DNA of 64,000 nucleotides from Olsenella profusa (lineage in GTDB: Bacteria; Actinomycetota; Coriobacteriia; Coriobacteriales; Atopobiaceae): assembly GCF_016900315.1 (NCBI RefSeq), contig NZ_JACSNQ010000004.1, positions 1 through 64,000 of the forward strand, written 5' to 3'. The notes beneath the pieces were generated by a model. It saw nothing but the letters and a program-made list of their open reading frames with translations, was not told where the DNA came from and made no database searches. How positions within the stretch are numbered: the first letter of the stretch is position 1; each line of letters starts with the position of its first letter. Below are positions 49,081-57,129 of the stretch, one piece after another. The position numbers and the translations under genes are program-made.

Positions 49081-49722
49081 ATGGACGAGAAGAACGCGGA
49101 GCTGCTCAAGGCTCGCTCTCGCGCCGCCTTTGACGCGCAGGCGGCGACCTACGACGAGGGCAGGGAGGGCGCGCGCACGCGGCTGCTCTACCCCTACGTT
49201 GTGCGAGAGGTGGCCCGCGCCGTCGCCGGCAGGGACGCCCCGCGCCTGCTCGACCTGGGATGCGGGACAGGCGCGCTTGCGGAGCGGGTGTTCGCCGAGG
49301 TCCCGGGCGCCCGGGTCACGGGCATCGACCTGGCGCCCGGGATGGTCGGGGCGGCGCGGTCCCGTCTGGGGGACCGGGCCGAGATCCGGCTTGGCGACGC
49401 GGAGCGGCTGCCCTTCCACGAGGCGAGCTTTGATGCCGTCTGGTGCAACGACTCCTTCCATCACTACCCGGACCCCGACCGTGCCGCCTTCCAGGCGTGG
49501 CGCGTGCTCGCGCCGGGCGGCGTGCTGGTGATCGGGGACACGTGGCAGCCGGCGCCGGCCCGCGCGGTCATGAACGCATGGATGGCGCGCTCGCGGGAGG
49601 GGGACGTTCACATGTATTCCGAGTCCGAGCTCAGGGGGATTCTCGGGGCGTGGTTCGACGAGGTCTCGTGGCGGCGGGTCGGAACGACCGCGTGCGTTGC
49701 CGTGGCCCGGAAGGGACGTTAA
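49081..49722 (+). CDS. Class I SAM-dependent methyltransferase
   Basis: The ATG at 49081 follows AAAGGAAGG. The 213-residue protein has SAM-binding motif I LLDLGCGTGALAERV, the acidic end of strand 2 (VTGIDLAPGMV), motif II-like (IRLGDAERLPFHEASFDAVWCND) and motif III (VLAPGGVLVIGDT). It belongs to the Ubi/COQ5-like small-molecule methyltransferases; the substrate is unknown. Control by the upstream TetR protein suggests a detoxification or signalling substrate. Confidence 0.85.
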   Translation: MDEKNAELLKARSRAAFDAQAATYDEGREGARTRLLYPYVVREVARAVAGRDAPRLLDLGCGTGALAERVFAEVPGARVTGIDLAPGMVGAARSRLGDRAEIRLGDAERLPFHEASFDAVWCNDSFHHYPDPDRAAFQAWRVLAPGGVLVIGDTWQPAPARAVMNAWMARSREGDVHMYSESELRGILGAWFDEVSWRRVGTTACVAVARKGR

Positions 49723-49758
49723 AGCTGAACCGCTAGTCAGCCGGACGTGACCATGCGG

Positions 49759-50142
49759 TCACCTTCCGACAAGCTCCCGTTGCACGCGTTTGGGCAACCG
49801 GGCAAAGACGAGCTCGTAGCTCAGGTCGCAGAGGGAGAGCAGCAGCTCCTCGGGGAGGTCACCATCGAGGTCGACGGAGATCCACGTGCGACCGTCGGAG
49901 TAGTAGCCTGGCAGCACCGTGTCCGGCCACTCGGCACGCAGCTCCAGGATGCGGTCGGGGTCGCACTTGAGCGAAAGCAGGTGCCGTCCCGCATAGGGCG
50001 CCTTGGCACCTGGCCCGGCAACAAGCTCGCAGGCGAACTGCCGGCCGCCCACCCACCAGACCATCCAGCCCCACGTCTCGTGGAGTGCCCTCGTGGTGCC
50101 GGGGTGCGCGAGCAGCCGGGCGTCTATGGCCGAGAAGTCCAT
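49759..50142 (-). CDS. MmcQ/YjbR family DNA-binding-like protein
   Basis: The 127-residue protein has the family pattern: a helical start, ETWGWMVWWVGGRQFACEL, LLSLKCDPDRILELRAEWPDTVLPGYYSDGRTWISVDLDGDLPEELLLSLCDLSYELVFARLP. The double-wing fold resembles CyaY; biochemical function is unknown. It converges on the methyltransferase gene. Confidence 0.85.
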   Translation of the reverse strand: MDFSAIDARLLAHPGTTRALHETWGWMVWWVGGRQFACELVAGPGAKAPYAGRHLLSLKCDPDRILELRAEWPDTVLPGYYSDGRTWISVDLDGDLPEELLLSLCDLSYELVFARLPKRVQRELVGR

Positions 50143-50282
50143 GGTGCTGCCGCCGTTCTCTTGCCGCGGGCATTGCTGTTTCGGTAATTGTCGTTCTTCT
50201 CGCCGAGGTGTGCTGGGGTGGGGACGGAGAATCGGCCACTGGTGCGTTACGGGGGGCTGCTGGGGGCTGCGCGGGGCCGCGC

Positions 50283-50684
50283 GCTTAGGGAATCGCGGCT
50301 GTTGCGGCTTCTGCGGTGCTGCGTGCTTAGGAAATGATGACCGTTGCAGTTCCGTCTTGTCGTGCGCTTAGAGAATGAGAGCTGTTGCGGCTTGCGGCCG
50401 TCTGGTTGCTTTGAAAACGGAGGTTGTTGCGCTTGTCGGGTGCCTGTGAGGCGTGCCAGCCGCGTGTTTCTAAGCACGCGGCTGGCACGGGGCTGCAACG
50501 GCCGCGGTTTCGCAAGCGGCCGACAACACGAGAGTGTAACAGCCGCGGTTTCGCAAGCGGCCACCCAAGCCGGGAGTGCAACAGCCGCGGTTTCGTAAGC
50601 GGCCACCCGAGTCGGGGCTGCAACTGCCGCGATTCCCTAAGCCGCGCCCCGTCGCCGCTCGCAACAACCGCGGTTTTGTAAGCG
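50283..50684. repeat. Inverted-symmetric array with 41-42 base units and a central hairpin
   Basis: Units with GCTTAG or a variant start at 50283, 50325, 50366 and 50408. The complementary units with GTAAGCG or a variant occur at 50512, 50553, 50595, 50637 and 50678, following CCGCGGTTTC. Between the halves lies a perfect hairpin, GTGCCAGCCGCGTG (50453-50466) with CACGCGGCTGGCAC (50475-50488). A CGTTCTTCTCGCC word lies to the left (50192-50204). No gene fits. The segment 50685-50895 only contains the promoter of the next operon. Confidence 0.85.
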
Positions 50685-50732
50685 TCCCTGCTCCGCCCCC
50701 GCGCCGCTCGCACTCCACATCCAAAAAACCTC

Positions 50733-50760
50733 TTGCACTGTGTATATGTGAGTATATACT
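50733..50760 (+). promoter_or_regulatory. Promoter of the YtrA-ABC operon with palindromic -10 region
   Basis: TTGCAC (50733-50738) and TATACT (50755-50760) are separated by 16 bases. The -10 box is part of the palindrome AGTATATACT (50751-50760), and a related GGGTATACAC follows at about 50770. YtrA-type regulators bind such A/T-rich palindromes, so autoregulation is likely. Confidence 0.6.
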
Positions 50761-50895
50761 GTGCTTATCGGGTATACACGCTATACTCGGCGGAGAGGCG
50801 CGAAGACGTCCGCGGCTCCCCGGTCGCCCAGGGGGACGCCCCGAGGCGGCACACCCCGCGGGGACGCCCAAGGGGCCGGCAGGAAGGACTCGAAC

Positions 50896-51264
50896 TTGGA
50901 CATCATCATCTCAAGCTCTAGCGGCAAGCCCATCTACGAGCAGATCACCGACCAGATCAAGGCGGCGATTGTGCGCGGCGAGCTTGCGGAGGGCGAGCAG
51001 CTCCCCAGCATCAGAGCCCTGGCCAACAGCCTGCGCGTGAGCGCGATCACCACCAAGCGCGCCTACGCGGACCTGGAGGCGGCCGGCCTCATCGAGACGG
51101 TGCAGGGCAAGGGCAGCTTCGTCGCCGGCGGAAACGCCGAGCTCATCCGCGAGGAGCAGCTGCGCGAGGTCGAGGCCCTCATGGCCAAGGCCGTCGAGAG
51201 GGGCCGCTCGGTCGGCCTCACCAACGACGAGCTCGCGGAGATGCTTGCCCTGGTACTGGAGTAG
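50896..51264 (+). CDS. GntR family regulator, YtrA subfamily
   Basis: I read a TTG start at 50896 after AGGAAGGA. The 122-residue protein has the GntR winged helix (PIYEQITDQIKAAIVRGELAEGEQLPSIRALANSLRVSAITTKRAYADLEAAGLIETVQGKGSFVA) and a short helical tail, as in YtrA. It is the first gene of an operon with an ABC ATPase and a permease, the usual YtrA layout that responds to cell-wall-active peptides. A hairpin TGCGCGAG/CTCGCGCA directly follows its stop. Confidence 0.88.
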   Translation: MDIIISSSSGKPIYEQITDQIKAAIVRGELAEGEQLPSIRALANSLRVSAITTKRAYADLEAAGLIETVQGKGSFVAGGNAELIREEQLREVEALMAKAVERGRSVGLTNDELAEMLALVLE

Positions 51265-51300
51265 TGCGCGAGAAGAACCTCGCGCAGAAAGGACGTCAGC

Positions 51301-52206
51301 ATGAGCGCAGACATCGCCGGCGGCACCCTCGTCGAGGCCCGCGGGCTCACCAAGCACTACGACGGCTTCTCCCTGCAGGGCGTTGACCTCGCCGTGAGCG
51401 AGGGCGAGGTCGTGGGGTTTGTCGGGCAGAACGGCGCCGGCAAGTCAACCACCATCAAGGCACTGCTCGGCCTCTTTCCCACCGACGGCGGCACCTCCAG
51501 CGTGCTCGGGACCCCGAGCGAGGAGCTCTCCCGCCCCTCGGGGGCGGCGGTCAAGGAGCAGATCGGCGTGGTCTTTGACGCGATCTCCCTGCCCGAGCAC
51601 CTCAGGGTGGCGGACGTGGGCCGCATCTACGCCCGCTCATACGCCACGTGGGACGCCCACCGCTTCGTGCGCCTCACGGCCGAACTTGGCCTGGACGCAA
51701 AAAAGACGGTCAAGGAGCTCTCCCGCGGCATGGGCATGAAGCTCAGCCTGGCCTGCGCGTTCTCGCACGACGCACGGCTGCTCATCCTCGACGAGGCCAC
51801 GGCCGGGCTCGACCCGATGGCGCGTGACGAGGTGCTGGACCGTCTGCGGGACTTCGTGGCCGAGCCGGGCCGCGCCATCCTCATGAGCAGCCACATCACG
51901 AGCGACCTCGAGCGCATCGCCGACCGCATCGTGTGCATCGACGCAGGGCGCATCGTCTTCGACCTGCCCAAGGACGTCATCACCGACGAGATGGGCATCG
52001 CGCGCTGCCGGGTGGCCGACCTCGAGCGTGTGGCGGCCTCAGGTGTCATCCCGGACGCCGAGCTGCGCTACCTGCGCCACGACTACGGCATCGACGTGCT
52101 CGTGCCCGACCGCTTTGCCTTTGCGGAGAACTTCCCCGAGATTCCCTGCGACCACATGACCATCGACGACTACCTGGCTCTCACCCTGAAGGGCGGTGTC
52201 CGATAA
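51301..52206 (+). CDS. ABC transporter ATP-binding protein, YtrB-like
   Basis: The 301-residue ATPase has Walker A GQNGAGKST, Q-loop GVVFDAISLPE, signature ELSRGMGMKLSLA, Walker B LLILDEAT and H-loop ILMSSHITSD. The Gln-like change in the signature (SRGMGMK) is typical of YtrB/YhcG ATPases. AGAAAGGA precedes the ATG. It overlaps the permease gene by one base. It likely takes part in envelope protection under control of the upstream GntR protein. Confidence 0.88.
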   Translation: MSADIAGGTLVEARGLTKHYDGFSLQGVDLAVSEGEVVGFVGQNGAGKSTTIKALLGLFPTDGGTSSVLGTPSEELSRPSGAAVKEQIGVVFDAISLPEHLRVADVGRIYARSYATWDAHRFVRLTAELGLDAKKTVKELSRGMGMKLSLACAFSHDARLLILDEATAGLDPMARDEVLDRLRDFVAEPGRAILMSSHITSDLERIADRIVCIDAGRIVFDLPKDVITDEMGIARCRVADLERVAASGVIPDAELRYLRHDYGIDVLVPDRFAFAENFPEIPCDHMTIDDYLALTLKGGVR

Positions 52207-52931
52207 TGAAGCGCGCCTACCTGATTGAGATGACGATCTTCCGCGACTACGCACGGCAGCTCCTGGGCCTGGGGCTTCTGGTGAGTCTATGCATAGGCCT
52301 CGGCATGCAGACCCCACTTGCCATGCCCGCAACGCTGACCTGCATGTTCTTTATGATGGGCTCCATGGGCCTTGCTGCCTACGACGAGCTCAACCACTGG
52401 GGGCTCTTTAGGCTCACCCTCCCGCTCTCCCGGCGCGACGTGGTGCTCGGCCGCTACGGGGCCATCGTGACGCTGGGGCTCATGGGCATGGTCGTGGGCC
52501 TGGCCGGCGCGCTCGTCGCCGTGGCCGTGGTCTCAGCGCTGGGCATCGGCGGCGAAGTGGGCGAGGCGTTCTCCTTTGGAGCGGACCTGCTGGGGCCGAT
52601 GGCCTTCGTGACCAGCTTCTGCCTGCTCATCGGTGCCGTGGTGGCAAGCGTGGTCACGCCGATCTACTTCCGCCTGGGCCAGACCCGCGCCACGCAGATC
52701 CTGCCCACCGTGATTGTGCTGCTCTTCGTGGTGCCGGTGGCGGTGCTCGGCAACAGCGGCATGCTCGACGGCGGCATCCCCGGCCTCGACCTGGTGTCGG
52801 GCGTGCTCGCAGCGCTGGAGACGCCGGGCGGGATGGTGGCCGGCGTGGCGGCGTGCGTGGCGCTGTCCGCCGCGGCGCTGGCCGTCTCCGCCGCAATCTC
52901 CCTCAAGCTCTACGAGCGGCGCGAGCTGTAG
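52206..52931 (+). CDS. ABC-2 type permease
   Basis: The 241-residue protein has six membrane helices and the conserved loop MGLAAYDELNHWGLFRLTLPLSRRDVVLGRY, as in DUF4052/ABC-2 permeases of YtrA-YhcG operons. The start overlaps the stop of the ATPase gene. It forms the transporter with that ATPase. A symmetric repeat array begins 60 bases after its stop. Confidence 0.83.
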   Translation: MKRAYLIEMTIFRDYARQLLGLGLLVSLCIGLGMQTPLAMPATLTCMFFMMGSMGLAAYDELNHWGLFRLTLPLSRRDVVLGRYGAIVTLGLMGMVVGLAGALVAVAVVSALGIGGEVGEAFSFGADLLGPMAFVTSFCLLIGAVVASVVTPIYFRLGQTRATQILPTVIVLLFVVPVAVLGNSGMLDGGIPGLDLVSGVLAALETPGGMVAGVAACVALSAAALAVSAAISLKLYERREL

Positions 52932-52991
52932 GGGGCGGGCGCCGGCGAGCAGAACGTGCGGGGTGCGGCTTAGCGCGGCGCGCGGGATGCG

Positions 52992-53433
52992 GCTTACGAT
53001 AGCGCGCCCCCTCCCCGTGCTTCTCCGTCGTCGATTACAAATTCGAGCCCGTTGCGTCCCGTGCTGCCGACGGCGCTTGCAAATTCGAGCCCGTTGCGCT
53101 CCGCTCCGCCGTTGCTGCTTACAAAACCAAGCCCGTTGTACCTCTCACCCCGACGCCGCTTACATAATCGCAGCTATTGCAGGCGCTCGACCCCGATTTG
53201 CTTACGAATCGACAACCGTTGCAGGCGAGAAGAACCTGACTGGTGCAACGACCGGCAAAGCCTAAGCGCCAAGGTTCTTCTCACCCGAAAGGGGCTCGAT
53301 TTTGTAAGCGCGCAGAGAACGCAAGATGCACTACCCGTACTTCTGTAAGCGCACGGAGACCGCAGCGCTGCACTACCCGCGATTTCGTAAGCGCAGAGGA
53401 GGCCAGCTTGCAGCGTCCGAGCTTTCGTAAGCC
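52992..53433. repeat. Second inverted-symmetric array with 41-42 base units
   Basis: Left units with GCTTAC or a variant start at 52992, 53033, 53074, 53117, 53158 and 53200. Right units with GTAAGCG or GTAAGCC start at 53304, 53345, 53387 and 53427. All neighbouring units are 40-43 bases apart. The centre holds GGCGAGAAGAACCT (53224) and its inverted copy AAGGTTCTTCTCACC (53271-53285). The consensus resembles that of the array at 50283-50684, so the two arrays frame the YtrA-ABC operon. No gene is present. Confidence 0.85.
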
Positions 53434-53489
53434 CGCCCTGCGCCCCGCCCCGCGCCCCGCCCTGCGCCCACCGGCCCCGGACAACCGGA

Positions 53490-53522
53490 GTTGAGGGTTT
53501 GTTGACATCGCCCGGATAGCAT
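53490..53522 (+). promoter_or_regulatory. Candidate response-regulator operator/promoter, site 1
   Basis: GTTGAGGGTTTGTTGAC (53490-53506) contains two TTGA half-sites 11 bases apart, the spacing of OmpR/PhoB boxes. TAGCAT (53517-53522) is a -10-like box 20 bases after TTGAGG. The same layout is found at 55794-55826. Confidence 0.6.
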
Positions 53523-53559
53523 GGGCAGGATTGGCTTCTTTGACGGAAGGGGGCAGGCC

Positions 53560-54246
53560 GTGCCCGCACGCCACGACCAGCCGCTCGTCCTGATCGTGGA
53601 CGACGAGCGCGACATCGCCGACATGCTCGAGTCGTACTTCGGGCTCGAGGGCTACCGCACCCTCGTGGCGCGCGACGCCGCGGGTGCCCTTGTCGCCGCA
53701 CACCGGGCCCCTGACGTCATCCTGCTTGACGTGAACCTGCCCGACGCCGACGGCTTCTCCGTCTGCCGCCAGATTCGCGACCTCGTGACCTGTCCCATCG
53801 TCTTCCTCACCGCACGGGTAGAGGACGCGGGCGCGCTCGAGGGCTTCGCCGCGGGAGGGGACGACTACGTGACCAAGCCCTTCTCGCTGGAGGTGCTCGG
53901 CGCCCGGGTGCGCGCCCAGCTCGCACGTGACCGTCGCTCGCTCGACCGGGCGACGGTCCGCTTTGCGGGCGACGTCTCCGTGGACTTTGCCCGCCGCGAG
54001 GTCCGCGTGGGCGAGAAGGACGTGCGGCTTGCGCGGAAGGACTTCGACATCGTGGCGCTTCTCGCCGGCCGGCCCGGCCAGGTCTACGGGCGCGACATGA
54101 TCTACGAGCGCGTGTGGGGCGAGCCCGGGGACTCCTCCGTGGTGACCGAGCACGTGCGTCGCATCCGTCGCGCCCTCGCCGAGGCGGGGTGCACGACGGA
54201 ACCGCTCGTTACCGTGTGGGGCGTGGGGTACTCGTGGCGCGCGTGA
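53560..54246 (+). CDS. OmpR/PhoB-family response regulator
   Basis: I prefer the GTG at 53560, which follows GAAGGGGG, over an ATG at 53521 that overlaps the promoter. The receiver domain has VDD, Asp57 (VILLDVNLPD), FLTARVED and Lys in DDYVTKPF; the winged-helix domain follows (DVRLARKDFDIVALLAGRPGQVYGRDMIYERVWG, SVVTEHVRRIRRAL). It is followed by a cognate kinase and appears to share an operator with the TVP38-like gene at 55858. Confidence 0.88.
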   Translation: MPARHDQPLVLIVDDERDIADMLESYFGLEGYRTLVARDAAGALVAAHRAPDVILLDVNLPDADGFSVCRQIRDLVTCPIVFLTARVEDAGALEGFAAGGDDYVTKPFSLEVLGARVRAQLARDRRSLDRATVRFAGDVSVDFARREVRVGEKDVRLARKDFDIVALLAGRPGQVYGRDMIYERVWGEPGDSSVVTEHVRRIRRALAEAGCTTEPLVTVWGVGYSWRA

Positions 54247-55775
54247 GGGCGGCGCTGCGGAAGCTACGCGGGCGGGTTGCCGACTGCTCGCTCAAGGCGG
54301 CCTTCGCCCTCTACGCCTCCGTCGCCCTTCTCGCCGCGCTCGTGCTGTCGTTTGTCTCCACCGGGCTCCTGGGGCTTCTTGCCGAGTCGACGCTGCCCGA
54401 GGACCCCTACGCGCACTCTGGCACCTACGTCTACGACGCGCGGGAGGACGCGCTGGTGCCGGCTGAGGCGCTCTCGTGGTACGAGGCCCCCGCCTACGAG
54501 GTGGTCGCCGAGGAGGGTGCGGCGGAGGGGGCCGTCGTCCTCTACGTGGAGTCGGCCGAGCCTGCCGACAGGCTGCCGGTCTCCCTGGACGACCCGCCCG
54601 CTGACGTGACCGACGACGAGATGAGCGACCTCGCGTGGTCCCTCTCTGACGAGACGGCCGCCTCCGGACGCCCGCTCACCCTTGCCGACCTTGCCGCCTA
54701 CGACGCGGAGGCATCCTCGGCGCGTCCCGGCGCCAGGGAGGCCGCCGAGCTTGCGGCCGCGCTGCCCGCCAACGCGGACGGAGAGCGGCCCGTCGTCTCA
54801 AACGTGGGCTACTACCTCCCGTACCCGGGCAATCCGCAGCCCTACCGCGCCACCGCGTGGCTGGCTATAGCCTCAGTGCCGGCGATCTTCGTCGCCAGCC
54901 TCGTGGTGGCGGGACGGCGCTTCTACCGCGACCGTCTCTGCGGCCCGCTGGCAGACATGGACGAGGCGGCGCGGCGCATCGCGGCTAACGACCTCGACTT
55001 CCACGTGGAGCCCCGGCGCGCCGACGAGCTGGGGCGGCTCTGCGGGCAGCTCGAGGCCATGCGCCTTGAGCTCGAGCGGACCGAGGGGGAGCTCTGGCGC
55101 GCGGCGGAGGGTCGCCGGCAGGTGAACGCCGCCTTCGCGCACGACCTGCGGACGCCGCTCACCGTGGTGCGCGGCCAGGCGGAGCTCATCGGGCGGGTGG
55201 CCGAGAAGGACGACGTGCGTGCCGCCTCCGCGGTAATCGTCCGCCAGGCCGAGCGGCTCTCCGACCTCGCCGAATCCATGAGCGGGCTCGACGCGCTCGA
55301 GGTGGCGGAGGTGAGCCCGGGGCCGCTTGACCCGGGAGCGTGGCTTGACGGAGCGCTTCTCGACGCCCGCGAGGTGGCGCGTTCGTGCGACGTGGACGTG
55401 CGCGCCACGCACGGAGAGCTGCCCGCGCTCGTCCGTGCGGACGCCCGGGCGCTCTCGCGTATTGCGGACAACCTCGTGGCCAACGCGGCCCGCTACGCGC
55501 GAGCCGAGATAAGCCTGGCGCTCTCGTGGGCGGACGGGACGCTCGAGCTCGACGTTGCCGACGACGGCCCGGGGTTTGCCGAGGCCGCCCTCGACCGCGC
55601 GGCCGAGCCGTTCTGGGGGGAGTCTAAGGGCACGGGCGGACACATGGGGCTGGGACTCTACGTTGCGCGAACCCTCGCCGAGCGGCACGGCGGCTCGCTC
55701 GAGCTGGCAAACGGACCGCACGGTGGCGCGGTTGTGAGCGTGCGCGTGGCGGCACCCGGGGTCGGCGAGGCGTGA
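54243..55775 (+). CDS. Sensor histidine kinase (HisKA/HATPase)
   Basis: I read the GTG at 54243, which overlaps the regulator stop (GTGA), giving 510 residues; a GTG at 54234 is an alternative. One helix near the N-terminus, an acidic extracytoplasmic sensor domain of about 150 residues, a second helix (AWLAIASVPAIFVASLVV), a HAMP-like segment, the His motif FAHDLRTPLTVVRG and ATPase motifs DNLVANAARYAR, VADDGPGF and GLGLYVARTLAERHGG are visible. The sensor domain composition gives no hint of the signal. Confidence 0.87.
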   Translation: MRAALRKLRGRVADCSLKAAFALYASVALLAALVLSFVSTGLLGLLAESTLPEDPYAHSGTYVYDAREDALVPAEALSWYEAPAYEVVAEEGAAEGAVVLYVESAEPADRLPVSLDDPPADVTDDEMSDLAWSLSDETAASGRPLTLADLAAYDAEASSARPGAREAAELAAALPANADGERPVVSNVGYYLPYPGNPQPYRATAWLAIASVPAIFVASLVVAGRRFYRDRLCGPLADMDEAARRIAANDLDFHVEPRRADELGRLCGQLEAMRLELERTEGELWRAAEGRRQVNAAFAHDLRTPLTVVRGQAELIGRVAEKDDVRAASAVIVRQAERLSDLAESMSGLDALEVAEVSPGPLDPGAWLDGALLDAREVARSCDVDVRATHGELPALVRADARALSRIADNLVANAARYARAEISLALSWADGTLELDVADDGPGFAEAALDRAAEPFWGESKGTGGHMGLGLYVARTLAERHGGSLELANGPHGGAVVSVRVAAPGVGEA

Positions 55776-55793
55776 CAAAGTGCGGTGCCCACC

Positions 55794-55826
55794 GTTGAGG
55801 GTTTCTTGACCTTCGTCCCCTAGGCT
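55794..55826 (+). promoter_or_regulatory. Candidate response-regulator operator/promoter, site 2
   Basis: GTTGAGGGTTTCTTGAC (55794-55810) differs at one position from the site at 53490, and TAGGCT (55821-55826) takes the place of the -10 box at the same distance of 20 bases. It lies 50 bases before the TVP38-like gene. Confidence 0.6.
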
Positions 55827-55857
55827 TGCGAGACAGGAAAGCGAGACAGGAGGCCGC

Positions 55858-56601
55858 ATGGCTGGCATGGAGAACACGGCGCAGGGCGCACCGGCGAGAA
55901 GGACCTCGGGCGTGAGGGGCCGCCGCGAGCACCGTGTGGTGCGCCCGATCTACGTTGCCGTGGCGGCGGCCGTGGTTCTTCTCGCCGCCTTGGGGGTCGC
56001 CGCGTTTGGGCCGCGGCTGTGGTCGTTCTTCACGGACGGTGAGGCCGTGCGGGCGTGGGTCGACGCACAGGGGGCGCTCGCTCCCGTTGCCATGGGGGCG
56101 CTCGTGGTTGCGCAGGTCGTGGTTGCGGTGCTTCCCGGAGAGCCGATCGAGCTTGCCGCGGGATACCTGTTTGGGTTCTGGGAGGGAACGGTCATCTGCC
56201 TTGCGGGAGGCCTCGTGGGGACGCTCGCGGTGACGGCGGTGGTGCGCGCGCTGGGCATGCGCGTCGTGCGGGCGCTCTTCACGGCCGAGCAGATCGAGGA
56301 TGTCTCGTGGCTGCGCGACTCGGCGCGCTTCGAGCTGCTCATGTTCGTGGTGTTTCTCGTCCCGGGCACGCCGAAGGACGCCCTCACCTACGTGGCTGGG
56401 CTCACCGACTGCCCTTGGTGGCGCATCGCCCTGATTGCTACGGTCGGGCGGATTCCCTCCGTCGTGACCTCGACCCTTGCCGCGGGCTTTGCGTCCACGG
56501 GCGACTGGGTCGCCGCCGGCGTCACGGTTGCCGTCACCCTTGCGCTCGTGGCGGTGGGGGCGGGCGCCTATGCCCTCGCACGCCGGAGGCAGGTTGCCTG
56601 A
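55858..56601 (+). CDS. TVP38/TMEM64 (DedA-like) family membrane protein
   Basis: The 247-residue protein has a basic N-terminus, four to five membrane helices and the family motifs VVVAVLPGEPIELAAGYLFGFWEGTVICLAGGLVG and FLVPGTPKDALTYVAGLT. These proteins are lipid scramblase-like and are linked to envelope homeostasis. CAGGAGG precedes the ATG. The shared operator suggests it is a target of the OmpR-type system just upstream. Confidence 0.85.
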   Translation: MAGMENTAQGAPARRTSGVRGRREHRVVRPIYVAVAAAVVLLAALGVAAFGPRLWSFFTDGEAVRAWVDAQGALAPVAMGALVVAQVVVAVLPGEPIELAAGYLFGFWEGTVICLAGGLVGTLAVTAVVRALGMRVVRALFTAEQIEDVSWLRDSARFELLMFVVFLVPGTPKDALTYVAGLTDCPWWRIALIATVGRIPSVVTSTLAAGFASTGDWVAAGVTVAVTLALVAVGAGAYALARRRQVA

Positions 56602-56635
56602 CGACACAGAGCCGGCTCACATCCTCTTCAAAATC

Positions 56636-56664
56636 GTTTGTATACTAACTATTGCTATCCAAAC
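56636..56664 (+). promoter_or_regulatory. Candidate MarR operator
   Basis: GTTTGTATA (56636-56644) and TATCCAAAC (56656-56664) form an inverted repeat with one mismatch and overlap a TATACT -10-like box (56641-56646). The A/T-rich patch lies 22 bases before the MarR gene. Confidence 0.5.
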
Positions 56665-56685
56665 AATCGGACCGCGGAGGCGCGT

Positions 56686-57129
56686 GTGGAGGCAGACACG
56701 ATCCACCACCTGCTGCTCGTGACGTTTGGCCGCTCCAACCACGCAATGACGTCGCGAACGCGCAGGTACGGCCTCATGCCCGGACAGCCCAAGGTGCTCG
56801 AGTTCGTGGCGGACAACGAGGGCTGCCTGCAGCGCGACATCGCCAACGCGTGCGCGATGGACCGGGCCACGGTGACCGGGGTGCTCGGGCGCATGGAGGA
56901 GGCGGGCCTCATCGAGCGTCGCCCCAAGGAGGGCGACCGGCGCGCGCTGGAGGTTCGCCTCACCGACGCCGGCTGGGAGGCCGCGGAGCACGTGGCCATC
57001 TGCGGGGCCGAAGTCGACGAGATAGCGTGCGCGGACATGACCGCCGACGAGCGCGACGAGCTCGCACGGCTGCTGGCCCGCGTGAACGAGAACTTTGAGC
57101 AGGAGGAAGGAAAGGGCACGCATGAGTGA
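56686..57129 (+). CDS. MarR family transcriptional regulator
   Basis: I choose the GTG at 56686, five bases after GCGGAGG, giving 147 residues. The winged helix is typical (LMPGQPKVLEFVADNEGCLQRDIANACAMDRATVTGVLGRMEEAGLIERRPKEGDRRALEVRLTDAG). The gene overlaps the following membrane protein gene by eight bases, so it probably controls that gene together with itself. Confidence 0.86.
   Translation: MEADTIHHLLLVTFGRSNHAMTSRTRRYGLMPGQPKVLEFVADNEGCLQRDIANACAMDRATVTGVLGRMEEAGLIERRPKEGDRRALEVRLTDAGWEAAEHVAICGAEVDEIACADMTADERDELARLLARVNENFEQEEGKGTHE

Noticed and set aside
50283-50684. Short frames on both strands of the 41-base array
   Set aside because: They only translate the repeat unit in several frames and lack start signals; the symmetric DNA pattern explains them.
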